Of a stretch of 64,000 nt of DNA, positions 9,530-20,379 are shown piece after piece. The first letter of the stretch is position 1. The number at the start of each line of letters is the position of its first letter. Position numbers and translations under genes: made by a program. Source of the stretch: Cycas panzhihuaensis (lineage: Eukaryota > Cycadophyta); contig CM041465.1 in NCBI GenBank assembly GCA_023213395.1, positions 59,031,741 to 59,095,740 of the forward strand, given 5' to 3'. The notes below the pieces were generated by a model. The model did no database searches and was not told the origin of the DNA. It saw only the letters and a list, made by a program, of their open reading frames with translations.

Positions 9530-10680
9530 ATTTGCCTCAACTTCATGCAACATGCTATGTTACAACTAACTGATCTGGCTGGTAGCTTGTCTACTCGATG
9601 TATGGTTTTACTTTGCTACCCATCGATTTTCTGTAGTTGTATAGATCCATTTTAGAATTTTTTTTTTCTGCAATGTAAGGTCCTAACCATCATATGTTGA
9701 GCTTATCAGGGTGCATTCTAAACTTGCTGTCATAGAGCAACACCTGATCACCTTCTTTGAATTGTGGTTTGCATAAATATCGATCATGCCACGCCTTTTG
9801 CTGTCCTTTTTTTATATTCTGCAACCATTTCGCCATATATCTCTTTTCTTCTAGTCACACCTATTCTTCCAATCTTTGTTGTAAGGATTGGAAATCATCC
9901 AATCGACATTGCATATCAGTTCTCAGACTTAGTATCTTGAACTCGGTCAGAAGAATGGCCTCTATTCTGTAAACTAACTAGAATGGAGTCTGTCCAATTG
10001 ATCTTTTATAGGTTGTTTTAAATACCCATAACATAGATGGTAGTTTCTCAGCCCAGTTAGATCTCCCTACATCACATATTTTCTTCAAACAATTCTTAAT
10101 TATTTTATTCAAACTTTTTGCTTGCCCATTTGCCCTTGGGTAATACGGTGTAGATTTTTGATGGCTTATCATGAAAGCCGATGTCAATACCTCTATGGTT
10201 TGATTAAGAAAATGGGCTCCTTGGTCACTTATAATCTCCAGAGGGCATCCAAAATGCATAATGATCACTTCATAAGGAAATTGGGCTATACTTTCTGAAT
10301 TTGCTTTCCTCAAGGCTCTTGCTTCTACCCACTTGGTCATGTAATCAGTTGCTACTAGGATATATCAAGCTTTGGATCGTCGGGCGGCTAGTTTAATCGG
10401 TCCAACGAAGTTGAGCCCTCATTTCTTGAATGGTGCCAGAGGTAAGATTAGATGTAGGGGTTGGAAATCCTGTCAATTAGGTTTTCCAACTCGTTGATAA
10501 TAGTTGCATACTTGAATCCACCTTCTTACATTCTCGAACATTGATGGCCATAAGAATTCGGACATCAAAATCTTTCTCCATGTTGCTAACTTTCTCATGT
10601 GTCCACCTGCTACACCTTCATATACTTGGGACATAATTTGGTTGATCTCGTATGGCCAGACACACCATTGTAACACCTCA
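9530..10680 (-). pseudogene. GyA-1 integrase
   Basis: Reading on the minus strand, a damaged HHCC zinc-binding region (10676-10473, with GHMRKLATWRKIL and CNYYQR, the second Cys of the pair now Tyr) leads into the catalytic core. Core motifs are ATDYMTKWVEA, SDQGAHFLN and YYPRANGQAKSLNKIIK: the two Asp residues remain but the catalytic Glu (normally NGQAE) is Lys. The core ends near 9978 with the GQTPF block, and the C-terminal barrel (EGDQVLLYDSKF, LGPYIAEKK) is at about 9760-9660. Stops at several places and the E-to-K change make it inactive. Integrase would insert the cDNA into chromosomes. Confidence 0.92.
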
Positions 10681-10796
10681 TCTAGTCCTAGTTTATATAA
10701 TTCTCCTTTTATTAGTTGGTATGGCTCTACTTTTCTTACGAAATTTTACCATTTTGTGTAATCTAATTCTGGTGGTATCTCCCCAGTAGCTAAGTA

Positions 10797-11700
10797 TTAT
10801 GGTATTCCCTTACACCAGTCTATTGGGACTGCCTCCACATTGAATAATGCCATATTTGAAAAGTCATCTGGCACTCCTGTGGCCTTTTCCCCATTCGGAA
10901 TCCTTGACAACTGGCCAGGTATGATATGAGCTTTTTCTGGTTTTACAATAATTTTGAAGGAGAATTCTTGAAACAACATTAGCCATCTGCTAATTTGACC
11001 CCTCATTATCGGTTTATTCACAAGATATATAAGTGCTTCATCATCCACAAAGAATAAGAATAGATTTGATAATAAGTAGTGTTGAAATTTCTGCAACGCA
11101 TACACCATTCTGAGCGCTTCTCTCTCTGTTGTGATATAATTTTGTTCCGCTTTTGTAAGTTTCTGACTTACAAATTATATTGGATAATCTATCTTGTCAT
11201 CACTTGGTTGAGCCAATACACATCCAATAGCATATTGTAAAGCATCCATGTATACATAGAAGGTTTTCTTCTAATCAAGAAATCGCAATATAGGTGCTGA
11301 TATGATGGCTTTTTTCAATGCTTTGAATGCCTGTTGTTGATCTTCCATCCACTCCCATTTAATACTTTTCTTTAACAATTTCTCATAATAAGTAGTGTTG
11401 AAATTTCTGCAATGCATACACCATCCTGAGCGCTTCTCTCTCTGTTGTGATATAATTTTGTTCTGCTTTTGTAAGTTTCTGACTTACAAATTATATTGGA
11501 TAATCTATCTTGTCATCACTTGGTTGAGCCAATACACATCCAATAGCATATTGTAAAGCATCCATGTATACATAGAAGGTTTTCTTCTAATCAAGAAATC
11601 GTAATATAGGTGCTGATATGATGGCTTTTTTCAATGCTTTGAATGCCTGTTGTTGATCTACTCCCATTTAATACTTTTCTTTAACAATTTCTCAAGGGGT
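10797..11700 (-). pseudogene. GyA-1 RNase H, with a 316-bp tandem duplication
   Basis: The minus strand gives ITTEREALRMVYALQKF and HYLL, then ALIYLVNKPIMRGQISRW and FKIIVKPEKAHIIPGQLSR, the connecting and C-terminal part of Ty3-type RNase H. The segment encoding the start of this domain is present twice in tandem (11069-11384 and 11385-11694), so the domain is interrupted by its own copy. RNase H degrades the RNA strand after reverse transcription; this copy cannot be functional. Confidence 0.9.
11069..11694 (-). repeat. 316-bp direct tandem duplication inside GyA-1 RNase H
   Basis: Unit 1 starts at 11069 (ATAATAAGTAGTGTTG) and unit 2 at 11385 with the same words. By eye there are about four substitutions over the unit plus one 7-base loss in unit 2 (TGATCTTCCATCC versus TGATCTA). 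At least two of the substitutions are C-to-T at CG sites. The similarity is much higher than between the two LTRs, so the duplication happened long after insertion. Confidence 0.93.
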
Positions 11701-12610
11701 CCTGATATGCATACGTATCTCCTGATAAATTTTTTGTAGTATCCAATCAAACCCAAGAAACCTTTCAATTGTCTCCTCTGAGTGGTATGGGAAAGTGTAG
11801 AATTGCAGATACCTTGGCCAAATCCATTAGCAATCCTTCCTTATTGACTATGTGCCCTAATAGATTCCCAAAGGGTACCAAAAATGTATATTTCTCTAGA
11901 CTCAAACACAACTTATTCTCCCGGAACGTCTGTAACATCTCCCTTAAATTTTCCATATGGTTTTTCATCAATCTATATAACATCCAATCATCTAGGAATA
12001 TTGCCACTCTTTTCCCAATCAATTTTCAGAATATATTGATCACTATTCTCTGAATGTGGCTGTAGCATTCGTAAGACCGAATGGCATTACTTTATAGGCA
12101 TATATTTCCCATTCCATAATGAACATAGTCTTTGTTTGATCCTCTAGGGCAATCTGCACTTGATTATACCCATTAAATCTGTTAGTGAAGGAATATATCT
12201 CATTCCCCCCTCATGGTTTTTAAATATTCTCTCTAAAGGTCAATGGAAAGGGATCCTTCTTCGTTACTTGATTCAATTATCTGTAATCTACACAGATGTA
12301 TATCTTCTCATTCTTTTTGGGAACCACTACTATAGGGTTCACCCAGTCACTGTAGTCGATCTTGTAGATATATCCTGCTTCTAACATCTTGTCCAATTTT
12401 GCTTTTACTTTTTCTTTATATGTAGGGTTCATACGATATGGTCTCTACTTTACTGGTTTTGCTCCTTCCACCAAATTGATATGATGCATTCCCATTTCTG
12501 GGGGAATACCCTTTAGGTCCTTATATGACCATGCAAATACATCACGAAATTCTTTAAACAAATTTTGGGCCTTTGCTACTGTTTGGTTATCTCAGTAATC
12601 TCTAATTCAT
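11701..12610 (-). pseudogene. GyA-1 reverse transcriptase
   Basis: The minus strand reads DVFAWSYKDLKGIPPEMG at about 12590-12500, then the RT palm motifs: PIVVVPKKNEKI, FNGYNQVQIA, YKVMPFGLTNATATF and AIFLDDWMLYRLMKNHME (the catalytic Asp pair is in LDDW, near 11995). The [14 protein letters not shown] block follows at about 11850. Stops are scattered (for example within VDYR-stop-LN). The LDDW form and the PFGxLLGHIV block fit the plant gypsy clade that includes Tat-like elements; I give that only as a leaning. Confidence 0.93.
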
Positions 12611-13720
12611 ATTATTTTAGGGTCCTCTTTACTTCCCACATTAATTTTAGTGGTTTTTAATTTGGTTACTTTAATATATTCTTTGTTTTCAATTTTATGG
12701 GCAGGGGTATCTTCTATTTTCCTTTCCCCAATATTGACTTTCATGAATTCCATAGGATAATTTGAGATTTCTTCTTCTTCATCATACACTGATTCTTCCT
12801 TCTCTTTATTCTTTATTAAAACTCCTTGTTTTAAGTTCATACTCATTCTTCTAATACTTTTCAAGATTTTATCGATATTTTTATCTTTTGATGAGTGCAT
12901 AAAAGTTTTTATAAAAGATCCCTTAAGGCTTTTCTAAGTTACATCTAAATTTTGTTCTTTTCTTAGGAACCAATCCTTTGCTGCCCTTTCCAAGGTATGA
13001 TAAAAGTGGTTAGGCCAGGTTTCTTTTGGTATACTTAGGGATGTCCATTCTTATTTACATTTTTGTATGTGCTTATTGGGTTTTTGCCTACATGGAATAA
13101 TGGAATGTTTGAGTGTTTGGGGTGGTTGAATCAAAGTCTAAACCTAGCTTGTAACTCCTTCTAACCCTGGAGAGTGGCTTGGTGGGCTAAGTACTAATAC
13201 CAAGCCATTCCCCACAAGGTAAGTACTCGATCTGTTTGCCATCGATTCTTATCCTGGTTTTCTTCCTCCATCCAGTATTCTATGTAATGGGTTAAATGAG
13301 TGGTTCCATACAATTGCTCCCCATAGAAAGTTTTAACATGATTTTCAATATAAGTTTCAAAGTTTTTTTCCTCTGGGATAGTTACCTTACTACTTAGACC
13401 TAAGTCTCTAGAAGTATTTTTTGCTGATTCCCCTTCCATTCCTTTGGATTTAGCACCAATTGTTAGAAGGGATCAGTTGCTGGGTGGGTATACATCTAAA
13501 GAGGATGAGGAAGGAATACTACTTCCTTCCCCGGGTTGTAATAAGGGGGGGGGGATAGGGAATATACCATAGGACCTACACCTGAGGTAGAAGGGAGGTT
13601 AAGGTTAATATTAGATACTATAGGGCTATGAAAAATACTAAGTCTATTAGGGGGGTTTTGGTCTAGGTTTATGTTAATTTCTGTGTTATCTACCGAGCTA
13701 TCGTTAGTCACCATATATTC
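12611..13720 (-). pseudogene. GyA-1 protease-RT linker region
   Basis: Between protease and RT lies about 1.1 kb of coding texture. Readable blocks are LSIFHSPIVSNINLNLPSTS (13714-13496) and, at 13439-13194, a block with IENHVKTFYGEQLYG, HLTHYIEYW. The latter is conserved in GyA-2 at 48290-48420 as IRDYVKPFYGQPLYV, HLIHCIEHW. The Lys-rich block at 12900-12607 precedes RT. I recognise no named domain. Conservation in both family members argues for a real protein segment, perhaps a long hinge of the polyprotein. Confidence 0.7.
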
Positions 13721-14039
13721 AAAAGAATTTGAATTATCATCAATATTTTTAGTTATACATTTAGATAATAAGTTACACCTATGAGAAGAAGAGTTTACTT
13801 CATAAGCATCTTACAACTAGTAATCCATAAATCTCATCCCATTTTCATTATCTAAGGAGTTATACTTTTTTTCAAAATGAGTCAGTTCTGTTTCTTGGCA
13901 GTCGATTAATTTGGTAGGTTCTTCGGCTGTATGGTAAAGATTTTATTCATCGAGGGAAGAGGCTATTGTTTCACTCATAATAGTTGTACTCGATCCCTCA
14001 TCAGGTATCACCTCAATGGAATTCTTCCTCAACATTGGT

Positions 14040-14750
14040 AATACTACTTCATTTCTACTATTTGACAAAGTGAAGGTCATGTTTTTTCAGGTTTGGAGAC
14101 ATTGGGTCTTGTATAGCCAAGGGCTTCCCAATAAGGTTAGATAGGGTATTGCACCCTTTTTTATTTCCACAATTGTAAAATCAATTTTCATGATGATTCC
14201 TGTCAGATCTACTTTAATGTTGGCCAGCTTTCCCACAGGTCACACCAATAATTCATTGGCTAGTGTTAACAAATAGGTTGTCGCTTCCAACTCTGGGCTC
14301 CCCAACCTTTTCCATGTCGAGGTGGGTAGTACATTCACTACTGCTCTCCCATTAATGATCACTTTTGGAAATGTTTCTTCTAATACCATAATTGTCACCA
14401 TGGGATCCATGTCGAATGGCAGCATCACTTTCTTCAGACTCTTGGTAATTCCTTGTTGTAATATTCCTCCTTTAATCTACTCAATTACTTGGCATAGAGG
14501 AATGGTTGATTGCAACTGTTTTACCAAATTCTCCATTAGCAATAACATTCTTAGAATATCCTCTGCTGGTAATCCTTTGAATAATTTCTCTATTTGTACC
14601 ATTTGGGATTGTGTTTTTGGTTCTTCTAGTAACTTTTCTTTCTCCTTTTGTTTATTTTTTCTCACATACACATATTTGGTCTTAGGTTTCCCCATTGGTA
14701 ACATAGTCTTTGCTTGAGATAGTTCCTCTAACACTTGCTTTGCTTGTTGA
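14040..14750 (-). pseudogene. GyA-1 protease region
   Basis: The minus strand reads MLEELSQAKTMLPMGK (14734 onward), LFKGLPAEDILRMLLLMENL, and then the aspartic-protease-like fold VIINGRAVVNVLPTSTWKRLG and LTLANELLV. In gypsy proteases the catalytic Asp lies in a DxGSxVNVLP pattern; here it reads INGRAVVNVLP, so the Asp is not visible. A second half (PYLTLLGSPWLYKTQC, about 14130-14080) fits the GSPWL..H motif of the protease C-terminus. GyA-2 has the same order at 47216-47580. Confidence 0.8.
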
Positions 14751-14869
14751 AATCGATTTATCTCCGTCTATGGGTTTGGATACCCCTCTTCTTCCTTATC
14801 TTTTTCCTTTTGGAGTTTTACATTTTTACTTTCTGGTATGATTGTTATTAAGTTGGTAGCTTTTTCTTT

Positions 14870-16662
14870 CCCCTTGCAATCCTTTATTTTGTGCTCACTT
14901 GGTCTATAATTATTGCATACGAATGGCTTTTATTTGTACTCTCGTTTAGTTGGATATTTAAATTTTCAATGTATGAACTGTAAACATATGAGGCATCTTC
15001 CCATCAGTTGTTTCTTCCTCGAGGATTCTTATGTACTCCTCATTATGTATACATTCTGAGGTGGGTTGCCTCTTCTTCCCCTACCTTGTCCTCTGTATGA
15101 TCTTCCTCTTGGGTTGTAGAAACAATCCTTTGTCATATGAGTATCCACATCATATATGTGGCACCATTTGTCCCTTTGGTGCATTGCACTATTCTTCAGA
15201 TTAATTTCACACTCTTTTGTCATGTGCAAACTTTCTTCGCAGATGTGGCACCACTTTTTCACTTTGAATTCATGGTCCTTCTTTTTCTTTGTCGCTTCCT
15301 CTTCTCTATTATTTCTTACTTTTAATCTTGCCACTTCCTTACTTAGAGCTTCTACTTCTGATTCTTTTTCCAATACTCCCACCTGGCAAAAGGGTCGGTT
15401 ATGCTTATTCTGTTTAATTTCTCTTATCTCCTCTTGTAATCTCAATAGGAAGGGATTATGTCCTCCACCCTGAGCATCCATCTCCATTTCAAAATCTAGT
15501 GCCAAGTCTTGGGCATTCTTGAATGATTTCAATGGATGTGCATGCATCATGGCTCTCAATTTTTCATTTAATCCTCTGACAAAATAAATTTTCATATTAT
15601 GATCTGTCACGGTCTCGTTGATCATGTTGGCCACAATGATTTTCATCCAACTGATATAGGTCAACACCGATTCTTTGGGTCTTTGTTTGATTTCCCTGAG
15701 GGCAATTTTCACTACTTCATTACTTCGAAACTTTTGGATTCTTTCTTTAAAAGACTTTTTTATGTTAACTTATGATTCTTTCTTGTCCAATTCCTTGTAC
15801 CAGGCCAATGGTACTCCCCTCAATGTATAAGCGAATTTAGCTTTTATCTCATCTTCATCTGTAATTTTCTTGACGTCAATTAAATTTTAGAATAAATATG
15901 CATGCTCAACTGCATCCGAAGTGTCGTTAAAGATCAATTTCCCAAAATCTCTGTAGTCATCCATCCTAGGAGATCATACTGGTGTCCCACCTAGTGGTGA
16001 TTCTTCCCCTTTTTTCCTCCTCACTAGATTTTATCTCCTCTCATTCACCCTTTTCTTTTTGGAGATGTGTTTGGAGTGCTTGCTGCAATATTATCCTTCC
16101 TAAATAATGGATTCTTAAATGGTATCTTTAGATGTATAGGTTTTGGCACACCTGGCACTTGTACTGTTAATGGTATAACCATTATGTATGATTGATCAGA
16201 CCCTCTATCTAATGAATCCTTAAAAAGTTACCTTATTAGCTTGTTTCTCCAATACATTGAGGGACCTTTCTCTTCCTTCTTCTCATTATCACTTAGGTCC
16301 ATCGGGGTGCCTTCCATAGGTATACTCTCCTCCTTCCTTAGAGTATCTTTATGTTCCTTATCCACCTTTAGTTTTTCTTCATATTTCAAGCTAAACAGGT
16401 CATCCTTGATTGGGGCTGGTGTTAGTACCATTTGTTCACCATTATTTTCCTCTCCTTGTTCTTGAGGTGTCTAGGCTCCACTTGCCTTAGATTCTTCAGC
16501 AGACTGTCCCTTAGTCTCATTATTTTGCGAACTTAGTCTTCTTGCCCTTATCAGTGTTAACTCTTTTGACCACCGTAATGCTCTCTGTCTACTTATTTCT
16601 TTCCCTTTAAGTGAAGTATCCTTTTGTGGCTCTTCCACCTTTGAAGGCCTCTTAGGTGGCAT
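14870..16662 (-). pseudogene. GyA-1 gag with CCHC zinc knuckles
   Basis: The start Met at 16662 gives MPPKRPSKVEEPQKDTSLKG, a basic N-terminus matched by GyA-2 at 45015. The capsid core is the 227-codon open block at 15712-15029: REIKQRPKESVLTYISWM, FVRGLNEKLRAMM, KNAQDLALDFEMEM. It is followed by CHICEESLHMTKEC (an intact CCHC knuckle), CHIYDVDTHMTKDC (second Cys now Tyr) and, near 14900, CNNYRPSEHKIKDC. Gag packages the element RNA in cytoplasmic particles. The reading frame is broken by stops between 15712 and 16228. Confidence 0.93.
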
Positions 16663-16788
16663 TGGAAGGTCCCCTGGCTATCAGAGGCTTAGTTACAACC
16701 TACCATCATGATGACAGCTCGGGTCCTCTATCCTTTACACGTTCCCCCTTGTGAAACTCCTAGGCCTCGTCCCTCCTCAATGGACGTA

Positions 16789-16801
16789 GGCAACAGAATC
16801 A
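16789..16801 (-). promoter_or_regulatory. GyA-1 primer-binding site, probably tRNA-Glu
   Basis: One base inside the LTR end the minus strand reads TGATTCTGTTGCC. GyA-2 reads TGGTTCTATTGCC at the same place. The shared ancestor TGGTTCCGTTGCC is complementary to the 3' end of plant tRNA-Glu as I remember it (GGCAACGGAACCA). The observed differences are all C-to-T/G-to-A changes. Confidence 0.7.
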
Positions 16802-16802
16802 A

Positions 16803-17635
16803 TGTTGACTTTATGATTTTACACCACTTATGAGATCAATACCCTTGTCAAGGTAACATAGGTTGTAATCTAGTTTAGGACACAGTCAACATAATCATCA
16901 CATAGATTCATTCATCATTCCACACAGTTATGTCATAGTTCACACAAAGCAATATAGTAATCATCACATATTAAGTAATTCATCCTCATAACATACATAG
17001 GATCTATATTTCTACGTAGCTCTTATTTTATTAAGCAATAAGTCCTTGTACAAAAGGTGTTGGAATGCATTCTTTGTGCATTTCAGCCACATATACTATT
17101 GTTGTCACATGCATACTCGGAAGGTGCGCATCAATATACATAGCTTAGGCTACTATCATACATACTGGTCTCCATACCAATATGTGTCTGAATACTTCGT
17201 TCTCGCCCTAGCCAAATGGTCCTTTTGGAATCCCTTAAATGCACCTTCTTTGTGCCTTTTGGCTGAAGGGTTATGACTGTCTGTCGTAACCATACCCTTT
17301 GAGTCATAAGTGTACCTTTCTGTTAACCTTTGGTTAACTTCCTTAACCATTTTCTTAAACCATCTATATGTCTGTATGTACGTCTGACATCATCCCAAGT
17401 ATCCATCTGTCAGGTCCTACCATGCGTACCTTGATGTTTGTTTGCATTTTGCCAGAGGTACGTATCTGTGTTGCGTACCTTTTTAGGTACACACTTGTCA
17501 TACATACCCAAAATGCTAATCTTTTCATCTTTCTGCTGCACGCGTACCTCCATATGGTCCATACCTATACATCCACAGTTACACAGCCTATCTCTGGTCC
17601 TCTCATAGCCTAGTGTGTCACAATATGCCCCAACA
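16803..17635 (-). repeat. GyA-1 5' LTR (833 bp)
   Basis: This LTR lies upstream of gag for the minus-strand element and would hold its promoter. It starts TGTTGACTTT and ends CCCCAACA in plus orientation, and repeats the GTACG-type motif cluster at about 17455-17500. The target duplication CTATT follows at 17636. Confidence 0.95.
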
Positions 17636-17797
17636 CTATTGTAAGGATGTTTTGTTGGTGTTAATTGAAGTTGAGGTACCTTAAGAGTACCGTTTCAATC
17701 TTGAGGTGTTTTGTTATGCTTTGTTAATGTTATTTTTCTGTAAGTTTAGGTTTTTAACACTTTATAAATAAATGTTGTTACAATATTAGATTCCTTC
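17636..17797 (+). mobile_element. Cop2 3' LTR, right part (inferred)
   Basis: After the CTATT duplication the sequence resumes with an LTR-like tail that includes TATAAATAAATG and ends near TTCCTTCA at about 17797. Together with 6745-6880 it would make a 300-bp LTR ending in CA. The boundary with Cop3 gag overlaps by a few bases (MKE of gag is encoded at 17791-17799), so the exact junction is uncertain. Confidence 0.55.
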
Positions 17798-18160
17798 ATG
17801 TGCAAATTAAATAGCTCCTCCTTAAGGGCTGTTATTCTAGCTTTATTATTTTGGCTATACAAAATTTTAAAACATGTCCATATTGCAAATGAGAAATTAA
17901 AATTTTCCATATACATAAGGAGAGGATTTAAGACTAAGAGTTTTAGAATTATTTCACTTGCATTGTCTCTTTTTATCTAGCTAGCTAGATCAATACTTGT
18001 GGTAGCAGGTCAAGCTTCAACTCCATTAGTAATATCCCATGCATTTTTGGCTCTAAGAAGGGTTTCTATCTTAATTTTCCAAATATGGTAGTTTGAATCT
18101 ATCTATTTATCTTGATCAGATAAAGCTAAAATTGAAGAGGCCATTCTTGGAAACATAGAC
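17791..18160 (-). pseudogene. Cop3: copia gag N-terminal half
   Basis: The minus strand reads SNYHIWKIKIETLLRAKNAWDI near 18100-18030 and CFKILYSQNNKARITALKEEL, FNLHMKE down to 17791. These align with Cop7 gag (SNYHVWKIKIETILRVKNAWDI and RIIALKDELYKLHMKE), so Cop3 and Cop7 are relatives. The start Met region (MASSILALSDQDK) is near 18155. The frame is cut at the Cop2 boundary. Confidence 0.85.
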
Positions 18161-18733
18161 TAATTTTGGATAGATTTAATTGTATAACTGTACAGATTTT
18201 TATGCAAAACCCTAATTATATAGATTGGTACAAAATATATCTCAACAGAAAGGTCTTTTCATAGAGATTAAGGATCTAAATTTATTTTTTTAGAACAATT
18301 TATAATTTGGAAGAAAATCGACCCAAAAAATAGAAATGGGCAGCTAGGTTTTTGAAGGAAAATGCTCCAAACTCGCCAAATCTTTCATCAATCTTCACAA
18401 AATTGGATTTGATCTCTTAGAAATGATAAAACATAATGTTTATGATAAACCTTACCTAAAAATTTGGGTTATTTGTGAAGAAATCTACTAGAATGTCTCC
18501 AAACCTATGCAGACTAGTAATTGGGTTAAAACTACCTTAAAATATTTCTAGATCAATTCGAGTTAGTTGAAAAAGATGATCCTTGTGTCTTGATCTGCTT
18601 GTTGGTCAAATTTCATTCAATTCTGAGAGCTTTAAAAAATCTCATTCACACAGTTCCATACAGGTTCGTACAGGTACATATTTGAGTTTCTTTTTCTTCC
18701 TCTGGAGGCACTAACTCTTTCCTCTTTCACTAG
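18161..18733 (-). other. Cop3 leader, inner part
   Basis: Non-coding sequence between Cop3 gag and the LINE-1 poly(A). It shares short features with the Cop7 leader (a GTACAGG/GTACGG-like cluster near 18660-18690). With 41099-41237 it would make a leader of about 0.71 kb, close to the 0.65 kb leader of Cop7, which is the reason to join the two parts. Confidence 0.55.
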
Positions 18734-18747
18734 TTTTTTTTTTTTTT
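18734..18747 (-). other. LINE-1 poly(A) tail
   Basis: A run of 14 T on the plus strand is the poly(A) tail of the minus-strand LINE. The flank CTCTTTCACTAG (18722-18733) should be one copy of its target duplication; a loose match, CTCTTACTC, occurs at 41101-41109 just beyond Cop4. Confidence 0.85.
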
Positions 18748-18859
18748 TATTAGGTAAAATAGAAGGGGTTTTACAAGGGTCCCAACCCTTTAACAATGGC
18801 TGCCTTTCAGCTCACAGAATGGCCATGACAAGCCCACGGCCTAGTTATACCCCCTCCTA

Positions 18860-19445
18860 AATATGGCTACCCACCCTGCCATGACAAGCCCAGTGGCTAG
18901 CTCCCCTATTGCATCCTAGGCATATCCTTAATAACTAGACTCATAATCTCTTTAGGAATTTCCCCCCTCCAAAACCAAGAACTCTTACGATTGGCCCCCT
19001 AGTTAGCTAGTCTATCATCCACTCCATTTTCCTCCCTATAGATATGAATCACTTGGACATTCTCTTATCTCTTTATAGCATCCTGCATGTCTCTGATCAA
19101 AGCAACCACCTTCCACTCTGGCTCCCCAATCCCTTTGATCAGATTAATAACATTTAAGAAATCCCCTTCTATGATCACTTTCTCATAGCCTTGCTTTATA
19201 GCTGTGTCCACTACTTTCTACATGGTTGCCATTTCAACTTTGTGGTTAGTCTACTGCCCATAGTACTCTGTAAAGGCCCACTTAACCTCCCATCTAGAGT
19301 TTCTACAAATACCCCTTCCTCTAGCCTCCATGTGGTTTTCTTTAGAGGTGACATCGAAATTTATTTTCACCCATGTTTCTATGGGAGGGGTCCAGGGATA
19401 GTTCTTCCTCAAATCCCTCGCTAATCTAGGGGTTATCCCCCAACT
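18860..19445 (-). pseudogene. LINE-1 RNase H domain (ORF2 C-terminus)
   Basis: The minus strand reads ETWVKINFDVTSKENHMEARG at about 19380-19310, the start of the RNase H-like domain that plant L1 elements carry (KxNFDGA pattern; here DGA is DVT). The rest is interrupted by many stops. LINE-2 has an intact version of the same domain at 39791-40309. Confidence 0.75.
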
Positions 19446-19460
19446 TTCTATTATAATCCT

Positions 19461-19930
19461 TTAATGATCCAGAATAAATTTTCCCTCATTAGGCTTTGCA
19501 AATTCCCCTATGCTGGCCTTGATCATTCCAAAAGTCCTATTCTCATCCATATGAGTATCTTGAAATATCCTTCTATTTCTCTCCTTCCAGAAGTTCCACA
19601 TTGTAACGGGTAACAATATTCGCCATAGGTGAGCTAAGGTACTACTCCTAAAAGGGCTATACCAAGCCAATAGGTGATCCTCAAGAGTTCTAGAGGCTAC
19701 CCATTGAATATCAAATTGAGCCCATATCAACTTCCATACCTTTCTGGAATAAGAGTAGTGGAGGAGGATATGCTTCATTGACTCCTCATCCTCCCAGCAA
19801 AGCACACACTAGCTTACTATAGTGAGACCCTTCTTCCTCAAATTGTCCACTATTAATATTTTATTCTTATGACACAACTGCCAAAAAATTACCATCTTAG
19901 GAATCAAGCCCATCTTCTACAGCCCCTCCA
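19461..19930 (-). pseudogene. LINE-1 zf-RVT region
   Basis: The 114-codon open block (19805-19461) begins MLCWEDEESMKHILLHYSYS and continues KVWKLIWAQFDIQW and MWNFWKERNRRIFQDT. This is the zinc-binding region at the end of plant LINE RT (CxxC..E...H...C). LINE-2 has the equivalent at about 39420-39790. Confidence 0.88.
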
Positions 19931-20379
19931 AAGGTGGGTTCTTTCAATCTCTCCTTTCCTAGCATAGATACAGATAACCCTGTTTTGCTGAATAATCACT
20001 TGAATGGGATGATGGATAGACCATTGAGCCCACCTCCACTTTTCTTGAAATATAGCATTGGCCCATCACCTTTTTTAGAGCCTTAATTTGATCCTGGACC
20101 CCTTGCTCACCTTGGATTTCACAGAAATCCCTCCACCTAGTGATCTAATCTTAGACCACCTAATAATCCTTAACTTTTGTATGATAAATCACCTCACAAA
20201 GATTTTGTAGAGGATCCACATCGGTTGCCCCTTAAGTTTCAAGTCATCGCACCACACATCCCCTTAGAAATTTATAGTATTGTCATCCCCCACATTCCAC
20301 TGTACTCCTGCTCCTAACATCCTCCCTAAGCGATACACACTTCTCCAAATTGCCAAGCCACCAGGATGTAGAGAATTGT

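Larger units (their letters stand above)
6881..17635 (-). mobile_element. GyA-1: full-length Ty3/gypsy element, 10.76 kb, minus strand
   Basis: Two LTRs (6881-7703 and 16803-17635), both beginning TGTTGACTTT and ending CCCCAACA in plus orientation, flank gag, protease, RT, RNase H, integrase and an additional 3' region, all on the minus strand. The 5-bp target duplication CTATT occurs at 6876-6880 and 17636-17640, which proves the boundaries. In the first ~230 aligned bases the LTRs differ at about 24 positions, mostly transitions, so the insertion is old. Every coding block contains stops or frameshifts. It is inserted in the Cop2 3' LTR. A second member of the same family is GyA-2 at 43999-51431. 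Confidence 0.97.

Noticed and set aside
14322-15473. Plus-strand frames of 60-130 codons over GyA-1 gag and protease
   Set aside because: They are antisense shadows of clearly recognisable minus-strand gag and protease.
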